DNA of 64,000 nucleotides from Streptomyces atroolivaceus (GCF_000717025.1 NZ_JNXG01000009.1:62001-126000); one strand, 5' to 3'. Shown: positions 47,142 to 55,228, counted from the stretch's first letter. The notes: generated from the letters alone by a model not told the origin. Translations and numbers: made by a program.

Positions 47142-48387
47142 CGGATGCCTGCGGGGCGGACGGGCCGGCGAACGGCTCGGTGCGCACCCGTACGGCGTTG
47201 GCGGCGGCCACCGCCCGGTGCGTGGCGAGTTCGGCCGTCTCGGCCTCCGCGTAGACGATGCCCGCGTATCCACGACTGTCGGACAGGTGCTCGACGGGGT
47301 CGCCGACCCGTTTGACCGGATACCAGGCCGGCGCCCCCGGCAGTCCGGCCAGCCGGTCGAGCCCGCCGACCTCCGTCAGCACCCCAGGGGCGTCGGGGTA
47401 GCTCAGGACGAAGGCCACGGCCGGGCCTCCGGGCAGGGCCGCGTCCATCAGACGGGGGCGGCGGCCGAGCGCGGCCTCGATCATCGCCTCGTACACGTTG
47501 TATCCCAGGGCCCGGCACATCCCCTCGCCGACGAGGGCACCTCCGATCCGGGGATTCACCTCGACGACCTCGGGGCCGGCGGCGGTCAGCACGAACTCCA
47601 CGTGTGCGAAGCGGTCGGTGTACCCGATGGCGGCCAGTACGTCACCCAGCCATCTCTCCAGCGAGACGCGCTGCTCGTCGGGGAAGCCGACGGGGAACGC
47701 GGTGATCTCCTCGCGGAACCGCGGCTCCGGTGACATCAGGCGGCTGGAGACTCCGAGCAGCCGGGTCCGCCCCTGCCAGGAGAGGGTCTCGGCGCTGTAC
47801 ACCGGGCCGCCGAAGTACGGTTCGGCGAACAGCCGCCCCATGAGCGACCGCCCCGCCGCCTCTGCCAGGACGGCGTCCAGTTCGGTTTCGTCCCGCACCA
47901 GCCAGACGTTCTGGCTCCCGGTGCCTGCGGTGTCCTTGACGACGGCGGGCAGACCGGCCTCCTTCAGCAGCGACTCCCGCAGCTCCGCCGGGGAAGCGCC
48001 CGGATCCACCGCCCGCCCGCGCGTGAGCCCCGCCTCGTACAGCCGGTCGCGCACCGCGGCCTTGTCCCGGGCCAGCCGCAGGACGGCCGGATCGAGTCCG
48101 GGCAGACCCAGCCGCTCCGTGAGCTGCGCGCCGACCAGTGTCCAGGTGTCGGTGGAACTGATCAGGCCGCGGAGGCCGGGTGTCCCGCGCAGCACGTCGG
48201 CCACGCCCTCCGTGTCGAAGGTGTCGGTCGTGACGACGTCCAGGGCACCGTCGGGGAGTCGCTCGAGCTCGTACGCGTAGTACGAGGGATCGCGTGTCAG
48301 AAGCAGCAGCCGCTCGCCGAGCGCGTCGGCGGCGCTTACCAGGTGTCGGAGTCCGAAGGTGAGCGACTCCAGGCAGACCACACTCAC
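47134..48387 (-). CDS. ATP-grasp ligase in the B12-regulated operon
   Basis: This is a 417-residue ATP-grasp enzyme of the carboxylate-amine ligase type. It starts at GTG 48387, overlapping the stop of the PLP-enzyme gene (GTGA). The ATP-binding loop KDTAGTGSQNVWLV, the AEPYFGGPVYSAE segment and the metal-binding EVVEVNPRIGG are visible, followed by a C-terminal lid. Enzymes of this type join two amino acids or an amino acid and another carboxylate through an acyl-phosphate. With the kinase and PLP enzyme beside it, the likely product is a small amide or dipeptide containing a non-protein amino acid. No peptide substrate gene of RiPP type is certain. Confidence 0.9.
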   Translation of the reverse strand: MSVVCLESLTFGLRHLVSAADALGERLLLLTRDPSYYAYELERLPDGALDVVTTDTFDTEGVADVLRGTPGLRGLISSTDTWTLVGAQLTERLGLPGLDPAVLRLARDKAAVRDRLYEAGLTRGRAVDPGASPAELRESLLKEAGLPAVVKDTAGTGSQNVWLVRDETELDAVLAEAAGRSLMGRLFAEPYFGGPVYSAETLSWQGRTRLLGVSSRLMSPEPRFREEITAFPVGFPDEQRVSLERWLGDVLAAIGYTDRFAHVEFVLTAAGPEVVEVNPRIGGALVGEGMCRALGYNVYEAMIEAALGRRPRLMDAALPGGPAVAFVLSYPDAPGVLTEVGGLDRLAGLPGAPAWYPVKRVGDPVEHLSDSRGYAGIVYAEAETAELATHRAVAAANAVRVRTEPFAGPSAPQASGG

Positions 48388-49406
48388 GCGGCCCGCTCCT
48401 TCCTGTGTGCGGGGTCGGGGGTGCGCTGCCAGGCCATGGTGGACCAGGGCATGGTCATCTCCCCGGGTCCCACCACCTCGACGGGCTTCAGGACCGGGAG
48501 ATCGAGGGCCTCCTTGTGCCGGGCGAACACCCGCTCCACGTAGCGGTGGCCCGTGTCGGCGCCGATCACCAGGTGCAGCCGGTCGGGATGGCGGCGCGCC
48601 TCGTGGGAGGCCGCAAGGTATCCGGCTCCGGTGGAGAGCCCGGCGAAGACCGCGTGGTCGCGCAGGAGGGCGACGGCACCGGACATCGCGTGGGTGAAGT
48701 CCATCCAGTGCACCCCGTCGTAGAGGTGGTGGTGGACGTTGTCGAAGACGATCGACGACCCGATGCCGGCGATGATCGCCTCCGGGTCGTGGTGGTCCTG
48801 GCTGCCGAAGGTGATGCTGCCGAAGGGCTGTACGCCCACCAGACGCACCGTGGGGTCGGCCCTTCGCAGGTGCTCCACGACCCCGCCGGTCGACGCGCCG
48901 GACCCCACGCCGCCGACCACGGTCAGCGGCCGGCCGGGAAGTGCCGCCGCTATCCGGTCGGCGACGTCGTGGTAGCCGAGGTAGTGGACGTCGTCGTGGT
49001 ACTGGCGCATCCAGTGGCGGTCGGGACGGTCGGCGAGGATCTCCTTCACCCGGCGTACCCGTAGTTCCTGGTCGAGTTTCAGATCCTCCGACGGCCTGAC
49101 CTGTTCCACCTCGGCGCCGAGGATCTCCAGCTGGGCGAGCGTGGTGGCGTCCACGGTGGTGGACGCGACGATGTGGCACCGCAGACCGTACCGGTGGCAG
49201 GCCAGTGCGAGGGCGTAGGCGTAGATACCGCTGGAACTGTCGATCAGGGTCTGGCCGGGGCGGATGGTGCCCCGGTCGAGGAGGTGCCGGACGGCTGCCA
49301 GCGCCGAGTAGATCTTCATCGACTCGAAGCGGATCAGGATCACACGGTCGGTGAGCCGGACGAGGTCGGGCATCTTGAGGGCGTCGGCGATATGGGGGTG
49401 GATCAT
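48384..49406 (-). CDS. Cysteine-synthase-like PLP enzyme in the B12-regulated operon
   Basis: This is a 340-residue fold type II PLP enzyme. FESMKIYSAL supplies the candidate Schiff-base lysine K31, and SSSGIYAYALA corresponds to the substrate loop (SSGN.G). The phosphate-binding glycine loop is VGSGASTGG. The divergence from CysK (no SSGNTG, altered lysine motif) recalls enzymes such as SbnA that use O-phospho-serine to build diamino acids. Preceded by a threonine-kinase-like gene, it may act on O-phospho-threonine or -serine by beta-replacement or elimination. ATG 49406 follows CAAGGAGGATACGG. Its ends overlap both neighbours. Confidence 0.9.
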   Translation of the reverse strand: MIHPHIADALKMPDLVRLTDRVILIRFESMKIYSALAAVRHLLDRGTIRPGQTLIDSSSGIYAYALALACHRYGLRCHIVASTTVDATTLAQLEILGAEVEQVRPSEDLKLDQELRVRRVKEILADRPDRHWMRQYHDDVHYLGYHDVADRIAAALPGRPLTVVGGVGSGASTGGVVEHLRRADPTVRLVGVQPFGSITFGSQDHHDPEAIIAGIGSSIVFDNVHHHLYDGVHWMDFTHAMSGAVALLRDHAVFAGLSTGAGYLAASHEARRHPDRLHLVIGADTGHRYVERVFARHKEALDLPVLKPVEVVGPGEMTMPWSTMAWQRTPDPAHRKERAA

Positions 49407-50305
49407 CCGTATCCTCCTTGGACGAATGAGCACTGGTAGCCGAGCGAACGGAAGAAGGCGGAGAGTTCGGACTTGCGGTGGGCACCGAGGCGGTGCGGGA
49501 ACAGGTAGCCGATCAGGCACCCGGTGTGGGCGACGAAGATCCCGTCCGCGCCGAACCGTTCGCGGTGGGCGAGCAGACTGTCGAAGGCCGCCTTGGGAAG
49601 CACCTCCTGGGACAGCGTGGCGCTGACCGTCGCAGCGCGGGCGACGGCTGCCGGGTCGGCGGAGTCGAAGCCTTTGAGGAGATCGGTCAGGCACCGTTCG
49701 TACTCCTCTCCGCGCCGTCGGTAGTGCTCCAGCAGTGAGGCGGTGACGGCCTCGGTGTCCACCGTTCCGGGCTCGGTGACGAACGCGGTGTGGAAGCCGA
49801 GGGCCGTGCCCAGGCGCCGGATCACCCGGTGCCGGCCGCTGAGGTGGAGGGCGAACTCGTCGAGGAACACGCTGTCGGACCGCTCGATCGCCGCCAGGAC
49901 GGCGAGGACCACCTTCTGGTCGTACGGAAGGGCGAAGAGCTGGAACAGGCAGCGCAGCGTGGCGACGATGTCGGCGGTCGAACTCGCCATCCCCACACCC
50001 ACCCGGAGGTCGGAGTGGGTGCTCCAGAGACCCGTCGGCAGGGTGAGCTGGTAGTGGTCCAGGAAGAGGCGGGCCGCCGTCGCGGCCTTGTCCCCGAGAC
50101 CCGACGGATCCGGCGGATCCGTGCCCCGGGTGAAGTGGACCCAGGAGTGGCGGTCCACGGGAAAGGACACCAGGGCGATGTCCGGCGCGGTGACCGCGCG
50201 CAGCGGGCCCTGGTACAGCTCGCCCAAGGTGCCGTGGCAGACGCCGGACACGGTGGAGGGTGCCGCGCTCCGAGCCTCGCGGGGTTCCCCGGCGAGACTC
50301 AGCAC
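49403..50305 (-). CDS. GHMP kinase related to PduX (L-threonine kinase)
   Basis: This is a protein of about 300 residues of the GHMP kinase family. The first motif GTLGELYQG (residues 25-33) and the phosphate loop GMASSTAD (105-112) are those of PduX, the L-threonine kinase of coenzyme B12 salvage. The third motif is near the C-terminus (FVAHTGCLIGYLF). PduX makes O-phospho-L-threonine, precursor of the aminopropanol linker of B12. No CobD-like decarboxylase is adjacent; instead a cysteine-synthase-like enzyme follows, so the phosphate may be a leaving group. The start is uncertain: GTG 50305 sits at the stop of a short upstream reading frame and may depend on translational coupling. Confidence 0.88.
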   Translation of the reverse strand: MLSLAGEPREARSAAPSTVSGVCHGTLGELYQGPLRAVTAPDIALVSFPVDRHSWVHFTRGTDPPDPSGLGDKAATAARLFLDHYQLTLPTGLWSTHSDLRVGVGMASSTADIVATLRCLFQLFALPYDQKVVLAVLAAIERSDSVFLDEFALHLSGRHRVIRRLGTALGFHTAFVTEPGTVDTEAVTASLLEHYRRRGEEYERCLTDLLKGFDSADPAAVARAATVSATLSQEVLPKAAFDSLLAHRERFGADGIFVAHTGCLIGYLFPHRLGAHRKSELSAFFRSLGYQCSFVQGGYG

Positions 50306-50379
50306 CGCTCCCCCCGGGTGAGCCGGCAGTGGGCGGCCGGGCTCCCGACGCGGGTGACGGTCGTGCGCGTGGTCGGCAA
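50299..50379 (-). CDS. Possible 26-residue leader ORF coupled to the PduX-like kinase
   Basis: TTG 50379 lies seven bases behind AGGAGGT (50387-50393), the best Shine-Dalgarno in this operon head. It encodes MPTTRTTVTRVGSPAAHCRL followed by TRGERC. Its TGA (50301-50299) touches the GTG start of the kinase gene. An in-frame ATG at 50406 would give 35 residues. The reading frame could be a regulatory leader peptide, the entry site for translation of the kinase, or a coincidence. It has a Cys at its end and no hydrophobic segment. Confidence 0.4.
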   Translation of the reverse strand: MPTTRTTVTRVGSPAAHCRLTRGERC

Positions 50380-50509
50380 GTCGCTTACCTCCTGGTCCCG
50401 GGCCATGAACACAGACCGGGGGAGGAGGCGCGGCCATGGTGTGCCGTGCGACCGTCCGTACCGCCAACCCAGTCCTCGAGGTCACCGTGCACAGCCCGTG
50501 CGAGGCACG

Positions 50510-50705
50510 GGCGCAGTGGCAGGTCTCCGGACTCGTGGGCGCGCTCGCCGGAGATCCGGCGGGCACCTGTCAGCCGTCGCCTCCCGGACCCCGGACGGGC
50601 CCGGTGCTGATGACGGCTCTCGTTCCCACTCACCGTTGCGGGACAGTCCCGGATTCCCACCGGGTTCCCTCTTGCGTCGCGCCACCGGATGCCCGGGCGG
50701 GCGGG
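50510..50705 (-). promoter_or_regulatory. Cobalamin riboswitch upstream of the biosynthetic operon
   Basis: The minus strand has GAGGGAACCCGGTGGGAATCC with the B12 box at 50648-50664. It continues with GACTGTCCCGCAACGGTGA and, at the 3' end, GAGTCCGGAGACCTGCCAC. These are the conserved core segments of the cobalamin riboswitch in order. A seven-base perfect hairpin (50495-50511) lies at the 3' border and could be part of the expression platform. The leader to the first long gene is about 200 bases. Confidence 0.95.
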
Positions 50706-51028
50706 AGGCGCGAACCGACTGCGCGCCCCACAGTAGGGGCGCGCTCAGCCCTGCGACAGGGGCACATGGACGGTTGTCCTGATGCGGCTGGTACCTGGGT
50801 GACGGTGGGGGTGCTCCGGGTGGGCGCGGGCGGGAAGGGATCACGCGACCTTCCTCCCGGTTCCCTCGCCGGAGGCACACGGGGGACAGAACACTCCTGG
50901 GCGGGCACGGTGCGGGGACGGTCCCGGTGCTCTGGCCGGAATGAGCCTCGGTGTCTCCGGCTCCACCGGCGAAACTGGTTTCTCCTACGACACACACGTA
51001 CCGCCCCCCGGCGGTCGGAGGGCCAGGG

Positions 51029-52018
51029 ATGCTGCCAGAGACGACGTCGGACGACGAGGGAATGCCCGAGCAGCTCACACGCGACCGGCCTGCCGCCGGC
51101 CGCGTCACCCTCCGCACCGACCTGCGGGCCGTGCTGCCCGAGGCGGGTGCCGCGGTCGCCGTCACGGCGGCGGTGTTCGTCTTCCTGTACGTGCGCGTGG
51201 AGTCAGGTGACTCGGCGACGGTGGCGGTCATGCCGTTCATGGCCGACGCCGGTACGTACTGGATGTACCTGCTGAGTCAGGCGTTCGGCTGGTCGGCGTT
51301 GTTGTGGGCGTGGGGCACGGTCATGCTCGGCCTGCTGTTGTCGGGGCAGCGCCCCGCCTGGCTGCCGGGCTCCCCGCAGGTCCTGGAGCGCTGGCACCGC
51401 ACCACCAGCCTGACCACCATGGCGCTGATGTTCGCGCACGCGCTGATGTTCGCGGCCGAACTCGTCCGGTACGAAGTCGAACTGGCGTGGGCCGAGCGCC
51501 TGTGGGTGGGTTTCGCGGACTCGTTCGTGCCGGGCTGGTACGACTCGGGAACCGGTCAGATCGCCATTCCGATCGGACAGGGCGCCCTGTACCTCGCGGT
51601 CCCGCTCGGCCTGCTGTTCTACGTACGGCACCGCATCGGCGCCAACACCTGGCGCCGGCTGCACCGCTTCGTGATCGTCGTGTACGTGCTGTCCGTGTGG
51701 CACACGCTGTTGTACGGCACCAACGTCTGGTACGGCGAGTGGCCGCGCACGGTGCTGTGGCTGCTGCAACTGCCGGTCGCCGTCCTGCTGGTGCTGCGTC
51801 TGACGCGGCCGGCCCGGCGGGCCGAACGGCTGACCCGGGCGGGGTGGGGGCAGGGGGGCCGGTCGCTGCCCAGGTGGACGCTCCGGGCGGCGGGACGGGT
51901 CGCCGCCGGGGCCGTCGTCCTCGGGCTGATCGCCGTGGTGGCGTCAGGCCACGACGGAGGGCGGGAGCGGCCGGCGGTGACGCCTTCGACGGCTCCGCAC
52001 GCTCCGGAGGGGGAGTGA
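51029..52018 (+). CDS. Ferric-reductase-like transmembrane protein
   Basis: This is a 329-residue protein with about seven helices and the ferric reductase-like (cytochrome b type) layout. Two pairs of histidines suited to bind haems are seen in RWHRTTSLTTMALMFAHALM and RLHRFVIVVYVLSVWHTLLY. No FAD/NAD domain follows, so electrons must come from another protein. ATG 51029 follows CGGAGGGCCAGGG. It is divergent from the riboswitch-controlled operon, with over 300 bases between. A role in metal (iron or cobalt) reduction is possible but not shown. Confidence 0.85.
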   Translation: MLPETTSDDEGMPEQLTRDRPAAGRVTLRTDLRAVLPEAGAAVAVTAAVFVFLYVRVESGDSATVAVMPFMADAGTYWMYLLSQAFGWSALLWAWGTVMLGLLLSGQRPAWLPGSPQVLERWHRTTSLTTMALMFAHALMFAAELVRYEVELAWAERLWVGFADSFVPGWYDSGTGQIAIPIGQGALYLAVPLGLLFYVRHRIGANTWRRLHRFVIVVYVLSVWHTLLYGTNVWYGEWPRTVLWLLQLPVAVLLVLRLTRPARRAERLTRAGWGQGGRSLPRWTLRAAGRVAAGAVVLGLIAVVASGHDGGRERPAVTPSTAPHAPEGE

Positions 52019-52160
52019 AGTGAACGTGGCTCGCGGAGCCGGAAGCACCGGCTCTTCCCCGGGTGCCGGCGGCCGAAATAGTTGAAGCACAGAGTGATGG
52101 CCTGATCCCACTCCGCGACGACGAGGTGGTCGCGGACGGCGGTATGGTGCCCCTCGGGCT

Positions 52161-52182
52161 CCGCCGGTCCATGGACCGGCGG
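52161..52182. terminator. Perfect 22-base palindrome between convergent genes
   Basis: CCGCCGGTCC and its exact complement meet around a CATG centre at 52161-52182. They lie between the stop of the ferric-reductase-like gene and the stop of the LuxR gene. It probably terminates both. Confidence 0.55.
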
Positions 52183-52289
52183 GAGGGGGGAGAGACGTGT
52201 CGGTGCTGTCGTGGGTCTCCCGGGGGCCGGGAGCGGAGCGGGGGGTCGGGCCGCGTCCGGCTGCCCGGAGGCCGGGTGGCGTCCGGGGC

Positions 52290-53420
52290 TCAGTCGTTGT
52301 GCACCCGCACGATGCCCCGCTCGGACATCGGTGCGTAGTACTCGGTGAACAGCTTTCCCACCAGTTCACCGCGGCTGGACACGGAGACCTTCTCGAAGAC
52401 GGCCTTGATGTGGTCCCGGACCGTGTGCGGCGATAGGTGGAGCTGCGCGGCGATCTCGCCGGTGGGCAGGCCGCGGGCGATGTACTGGGTCACTTCGGTC
52501 TCCCGGTCGGTGAGTTCGTACGCGTCCACGACGAGAGGAACGATCTCCGACGCCTTCGCGGGCTCGATCACCACCGCGGCGGCACCCAGCCTGCCATCGG
52601 CTTCCCGCAGGCAGGAAGCGTGACACACCAGCCATCGGCCCGCCCGGTTCCGTACCCGCGCCCGGGCGTGCCCCCGGTCCCTCTCCTCGGCGACGGCACG
52701 GGCCTTCATCGCGATCGTCTGCACCCAGGCGGGCACCCGGATCCCCTGGGGGGACGGCACCGCAGGGCCCTCGGGGAGGCTTTCGAGGTAGGCCAGCGCG
52801 TCGTCGTTGACCGACAGGAGCCGGCCCTGCGGGCTGAAGAGAAGCAGGCCGGGGCCGTGCGGGGAGTCCGGCAGCGGGTGCGTGACGGGCTCCGCGAACG
52901 AGCGCAGCCGCTTGGCGAGCGGAGTGAGCAGCGACGCGATCAACTGGGTGTCGGCGGCGTCGAAAGCGGCACGGCCCCGGGCCCTGAACAGACTGATGTG
53001 ACCCTGAGGACGATCCCCGACACGCAGGACGGCGCGCAGTTCGTCCTGGAGCCCGCGCGGGCGCATGAAGGACTGGTAGAGCGTGCTGCGTGCCGGCAGG
53101 TCGCCGGTGGTCTGACGCAGCCCGGCGACCGGTACCGGCGCCCGGGCCAGATCACGGAAGAGGTTGACGTTCTCGGTGAAGAGTTCGGACTCCCAGTAGA
53201 CGGCGCAGCCGCTCTCGTCGAGGTTCTCCGCCCGGATCGGCGCGGTCATCATGCCGGTCACCGGGTCGGTGACGCGCCAGACGGCCGCGTCGTACGGCAT
53301 GAGGCGTCGCAGCTGGGCCGAGGCCTCGGCGAACATGCCGAGTGCGTCGGTGGCCTTCGCGGACCGGGAGAGCAGTTCCGCCCGGCCGATGGCGATTCGG
53401 GAGAGAGTCGGACTGGTCAT
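52290..53420 (-). CDS. LuxR-family transcriptional regulator
   Basis: This is a 376-residue protein. A GAF/PAS-like region fills residues 20-310, and the C-terminal LuxR helix-turn-helix is LTDRETEVTQYIARGLPTGE with LHLSPHTVRDHIKAVFEKV. ATG 53420 starts MTSPTLSRIAIGRAEL. The gene is divergent from the reductase gene, and the 120-base gap holds two inverted repeats. Its position at the edge of the aminohydroxybenzoate-type cluster suggests that it is a cluster regulator, but such proteins also act elsewhere. Confidence 0.9.
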   Translation of the reverse strand: MTSPTLSRIAIGRAELLSRSAKATDALGMFAEASAQLRRLMPYDAAVWRVTDPVTGMMTAPIRAENLDESGCAVYWESELFTENVNLFRDLARAPVPVAGLRQTTGDLPARSTLYQSFMRPRGLQDELRAVLRVGDRPQGHISLFRARGRAAFDAADTQLIASLLTPLAKRLRSFAEPVTHPLPDSPHGPGLLLFSPQGRLLSVNDDALAYLESLPEGPAVPSPQGIRVPAWVQTIAMKARAVAEERDRGHARARVRNRAGRWLVCHASCLREADGRLGAAAVVIEPAKASEIVPLVVDAYELTDRETEVTQYIARGLPTGEIAAQLHLSPHTVRDHIKAVFEKVSVSSRGELVGKLFTEYYAPMSERGIVRVHND

Positions 53421-53453
53421 CCCCTGACTGTCCCAGTTCCGGCGGATCCGTCC

Positions 53454-53533
53454 AACCCCCCACCTGAGGGGGATCGTCTTCGAGCCGCTGTCCCCCTTGA
53501 TTGCGGGATGGGAACCGCGGGCGTATCCCGCAA
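53454..53533. promoter_or_regulatory. Inverted repeats between the LuxR and reductase genes
   Basis: Two repeats lie in the divergent gap. CCCC...GAGGGGGAT covers 53454-53473. TTGCGGGAT (53501-53509) pairs perfectly with ATCCCGCAA (53525-53533) across 15 bases and ends ten bases before the reductase ATG. A related CCCCCTAAGCGGGGGAT lies before the FAD oxidoreductase gene. They are candidate operators. Confidence 0.4.
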
Positions 53534-53543
53534 CTGTGGAGTT

Positions 53544-54164
53544 ATGCGGATTGGGATCATCGGAGCGGGAATGATGGGTCTTGCGGTCGCGCGGCGCGTA
53601 GCACTGACGGGCACGGCGGTCCTGCTGGCCGACCGCAGCGTCGCACGGGCCCGGAGAGTGGCGGCCGAGGCGTCGGCGGGCGCGCCCGGATGCGTACTGG
53701 CCACCACGATGGCCGCCGCGCTCCGGTCCGAAGTCGTGTTCCTGGCGCTCCGGCTGCCCGAATCGCTGGAGCTGGCCCGGCGCCAGCCCCACGTGCTGAG
53801 GGGCAGGGCGGTCGTGGACCTGAGTGTTCCGGAGCGGACCGATCCGGTGTCGAGTGCCGTACGCCAGCTGGTGTGTATCGCGCCGGAGGCCCGGTGGGTC
53901 AAGGCGCTCACGACGGCGGATGCCGGGGCACTGCACCGGGGCGCCACGGAGGGGCACCCGGTGGACGTGTTCGTGGCGTCCGACGACGACCGGGCCAAGG
54001 TGGTCGTGGTGGAACTCTTCGACCGCTCGGGGGTGCGCGCCTTCGACGCCGGCGGCCTCGACAACGCCTGGATCCTGGAAGGCATGGGGCGCTTGGGGCA
54101 GGAGGTGGGTGAGCGACTCGGACTCAGTGAGAGCTGGAGCTTCAAGTTCATGCCCAGTTGGTGA
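53544..54164 (+). CDS. NAD(P)-binding reductase of the F420:NADPH oxidoreductase type
   Basis: This is a 206-residue Rossmann protein. GIIGAGMMGLAVARRVALTG is the dinucleotide-binding motif, and VVFLALRLPES follows the position seen in F420-dependent NADP reductases. WVKALTTADAG continues the family pattern. These enzymes transfer hydride between NADPH and F420 or a similar acceptor, or reduce a small substrate. It starts at ATG 53544, and the SARP gene follows after 39 bases on the same strand, so both may be cotranscribed. The inverted repeat right before its start suggests tight control. Confidence 0.85.
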   Translation: MRIGIIGAGMMGLAVARRVALTGTAVLLADRSVARARRVAAEASAGAPGCVLATTMAAALRSEVVFLALRLPESLELARRQPHVLRGRAVVDLSVPERTDPVSSAVRQLVCIAPEARWVKALTTADAGALHRGATEGHPVDVFVASDDDRAKVVVVELFDRSGVRAFDAGGLDNAWILEGMGRLGQEVGERLGLSESWSFKFMPSW

Positions 54165-54203
54165 TTTCCGGAGATCCCGTCGAATTTCAGGAAGGCGTCA
54201 CCC

Positions 54204-55163
54204 ATGTCCACACATCATCAGTTCTTCATTCTCGGACCGCTCACCGTCCACGGGGTACACGGGCCGGTGCGGCTGGGCGGCAACAGGCAGCGTGTCCTGC
54301 TGACCCTGTTGCTGCTGGAAGCGAACCGGGTCATCGGTACGGACCGGTTGATCGAGGCGGTCTGGCGAGAAGCGCCTCCCGCGACGGTCCGGAGCCAGTT
54401 ACGGATATGCGTGTCAGGGCTGCGCAGACTCCTGTCCGCCGCGGGTGTCGCCGCTTTCATCGAGACCCACCCCTCGGGGTACCTCATACGGGTGCCACGG
54501 TCCCATATCGATCTCGCCCACTTCGAGGACCTCCTCTGCCGGGCGAGAGCCGAGGCGAGATCCGCGTCCCCGGAGCGCGCGCTGACCCTGTTCCAGCAGG
54601 CGCTGCAGCTGTGGCAGGGCCCGGTGGGGGTGGGACTCGGCAGTGAACTCCTGGAGACCGTGGCCCTCAAGGTCAACGAGGACCGGCTCTCCGCGATCGA
54701 GGACCGCTTCGAGCTCGAACTGGCGCTCGGGCGCCACCGGCAGGTGCTCGGCGAACTGGCCCGTCATGTGACGGAGAACCCGTTCATGGAGTCCCTGTGC
54801 GCCCAGCTGATGCTGGCGTTGTACCGGTGCGGACGGACCGCCGAGGCGCTGAGCGTCTACCGGGACACCCGGCGGAGGCTGGCGCGGGAACTGGGCCTGG
54901 AACCGGGTGAACGGCTGCGCCGTATGGAGCGGATGATCCTGGACGGAAGCGCGGCCGGGGACGCGTCGACGGTTCTCCCGCAGTCGGGGCTCCTGGCCGG
55001 CCCTTACGCGCAGACCCATGAGCCCCAGGACCGCATCGCCCATCTGGAGCGGGAGATAGCGGAGTTGCGGGCCGCACACCTACGCCACGGCCGGACGACG
55101 GTGCTGGGCGACCCGACGCCCATGACCACGGTGCTCGGCGACCCGGCCCCCGCCGACCGGTGA
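54204..55163 (+). CDS. SARP-family cluster activator
   Basis: This is a 319-residue regulator. The OmpR-type winged helix (FFILGPLTVHGVHGPVRLGG, LLTLLLLEANRVIGTDRLIE) is followed by the BTAD domain (ALTLFQQALQLW, ALYRCGRTAEALSVYRDTRR). SARPs bind direct repeats and recruit RNA polymerase to pathway promoters. The grixazone cluster uses a SARP (GriR), so this is the probable activator of the genes from 55 kb to the right edge. The last 25 residues contain a short duplicated segment (TTVLGDPTP, TTVLGDPAP) with no known role. Confidence 0.92.
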   Translation: MSTHHQFFILGPLTVHGVHGPVRLGGNRQRVLLTLLLLEANRVIGTDRLIEAVWREAPPATVRSQLRICVSGLRRLLSAAGVAAFIETHPSGYLIRVPRSHIDLAHFEDLLCRARAEARSASPERALTLFQQALQLWQGPVGVGLGSELLETVALKVNEDRLSAIEDRFELELALGRHRQVLGELARHVTENPFMESLCAQLMLALYRCGRTAEALSVYRDTRRRLARELGLEPGERLRRMERMILDGSAAGDASTVLPQSGLLAGPYAQTHEPQDRIAHLEREIAELRAAHLRHGRTTVLGDPTPMTTVLGDPAPADR

Positions 55164-55202
55164 GGGCCGCCGCCGGGCCCCACCGGAAGGGGTGAGGTCC
55201 CT

Positions 55203-55228
55203 CCCATACCCCCTAAGCGGGGGATGGG
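55203..55228. promoter_or_regulatory. Inverted repeat before the FAD oxidoreductase gene
   Basis: TCCCATACCCCCTA and its partner GCGGGGGATGGGA form an imperfect inverted repeat. It lies between the SARP stop and the ATG at 55314. The central CCCCCTAAGCGGGGGAT resembles the repeat upstream of the LuxR/reductase pair. Confidence 0.4.

Noticed and set aside
45158..50305. Operon as ordinary de novo B12 biosynthesis
   Set aside because: Only the PduX-like kinase fits; no CobD, CbiB, CobU, CobS or CobT-like gene is present, and ATP-grasp, CysK-like and exporter genes do not belong to that pathway.
52040..52160. Minus-strand stretch reading HLVVAEWDQAITLCFNYFGR
   Set aside because: Looks protein-like but is only about 40 codons, lacks start and stop, and overlaps a terminator region; could be a gene remnant but is unsupported.
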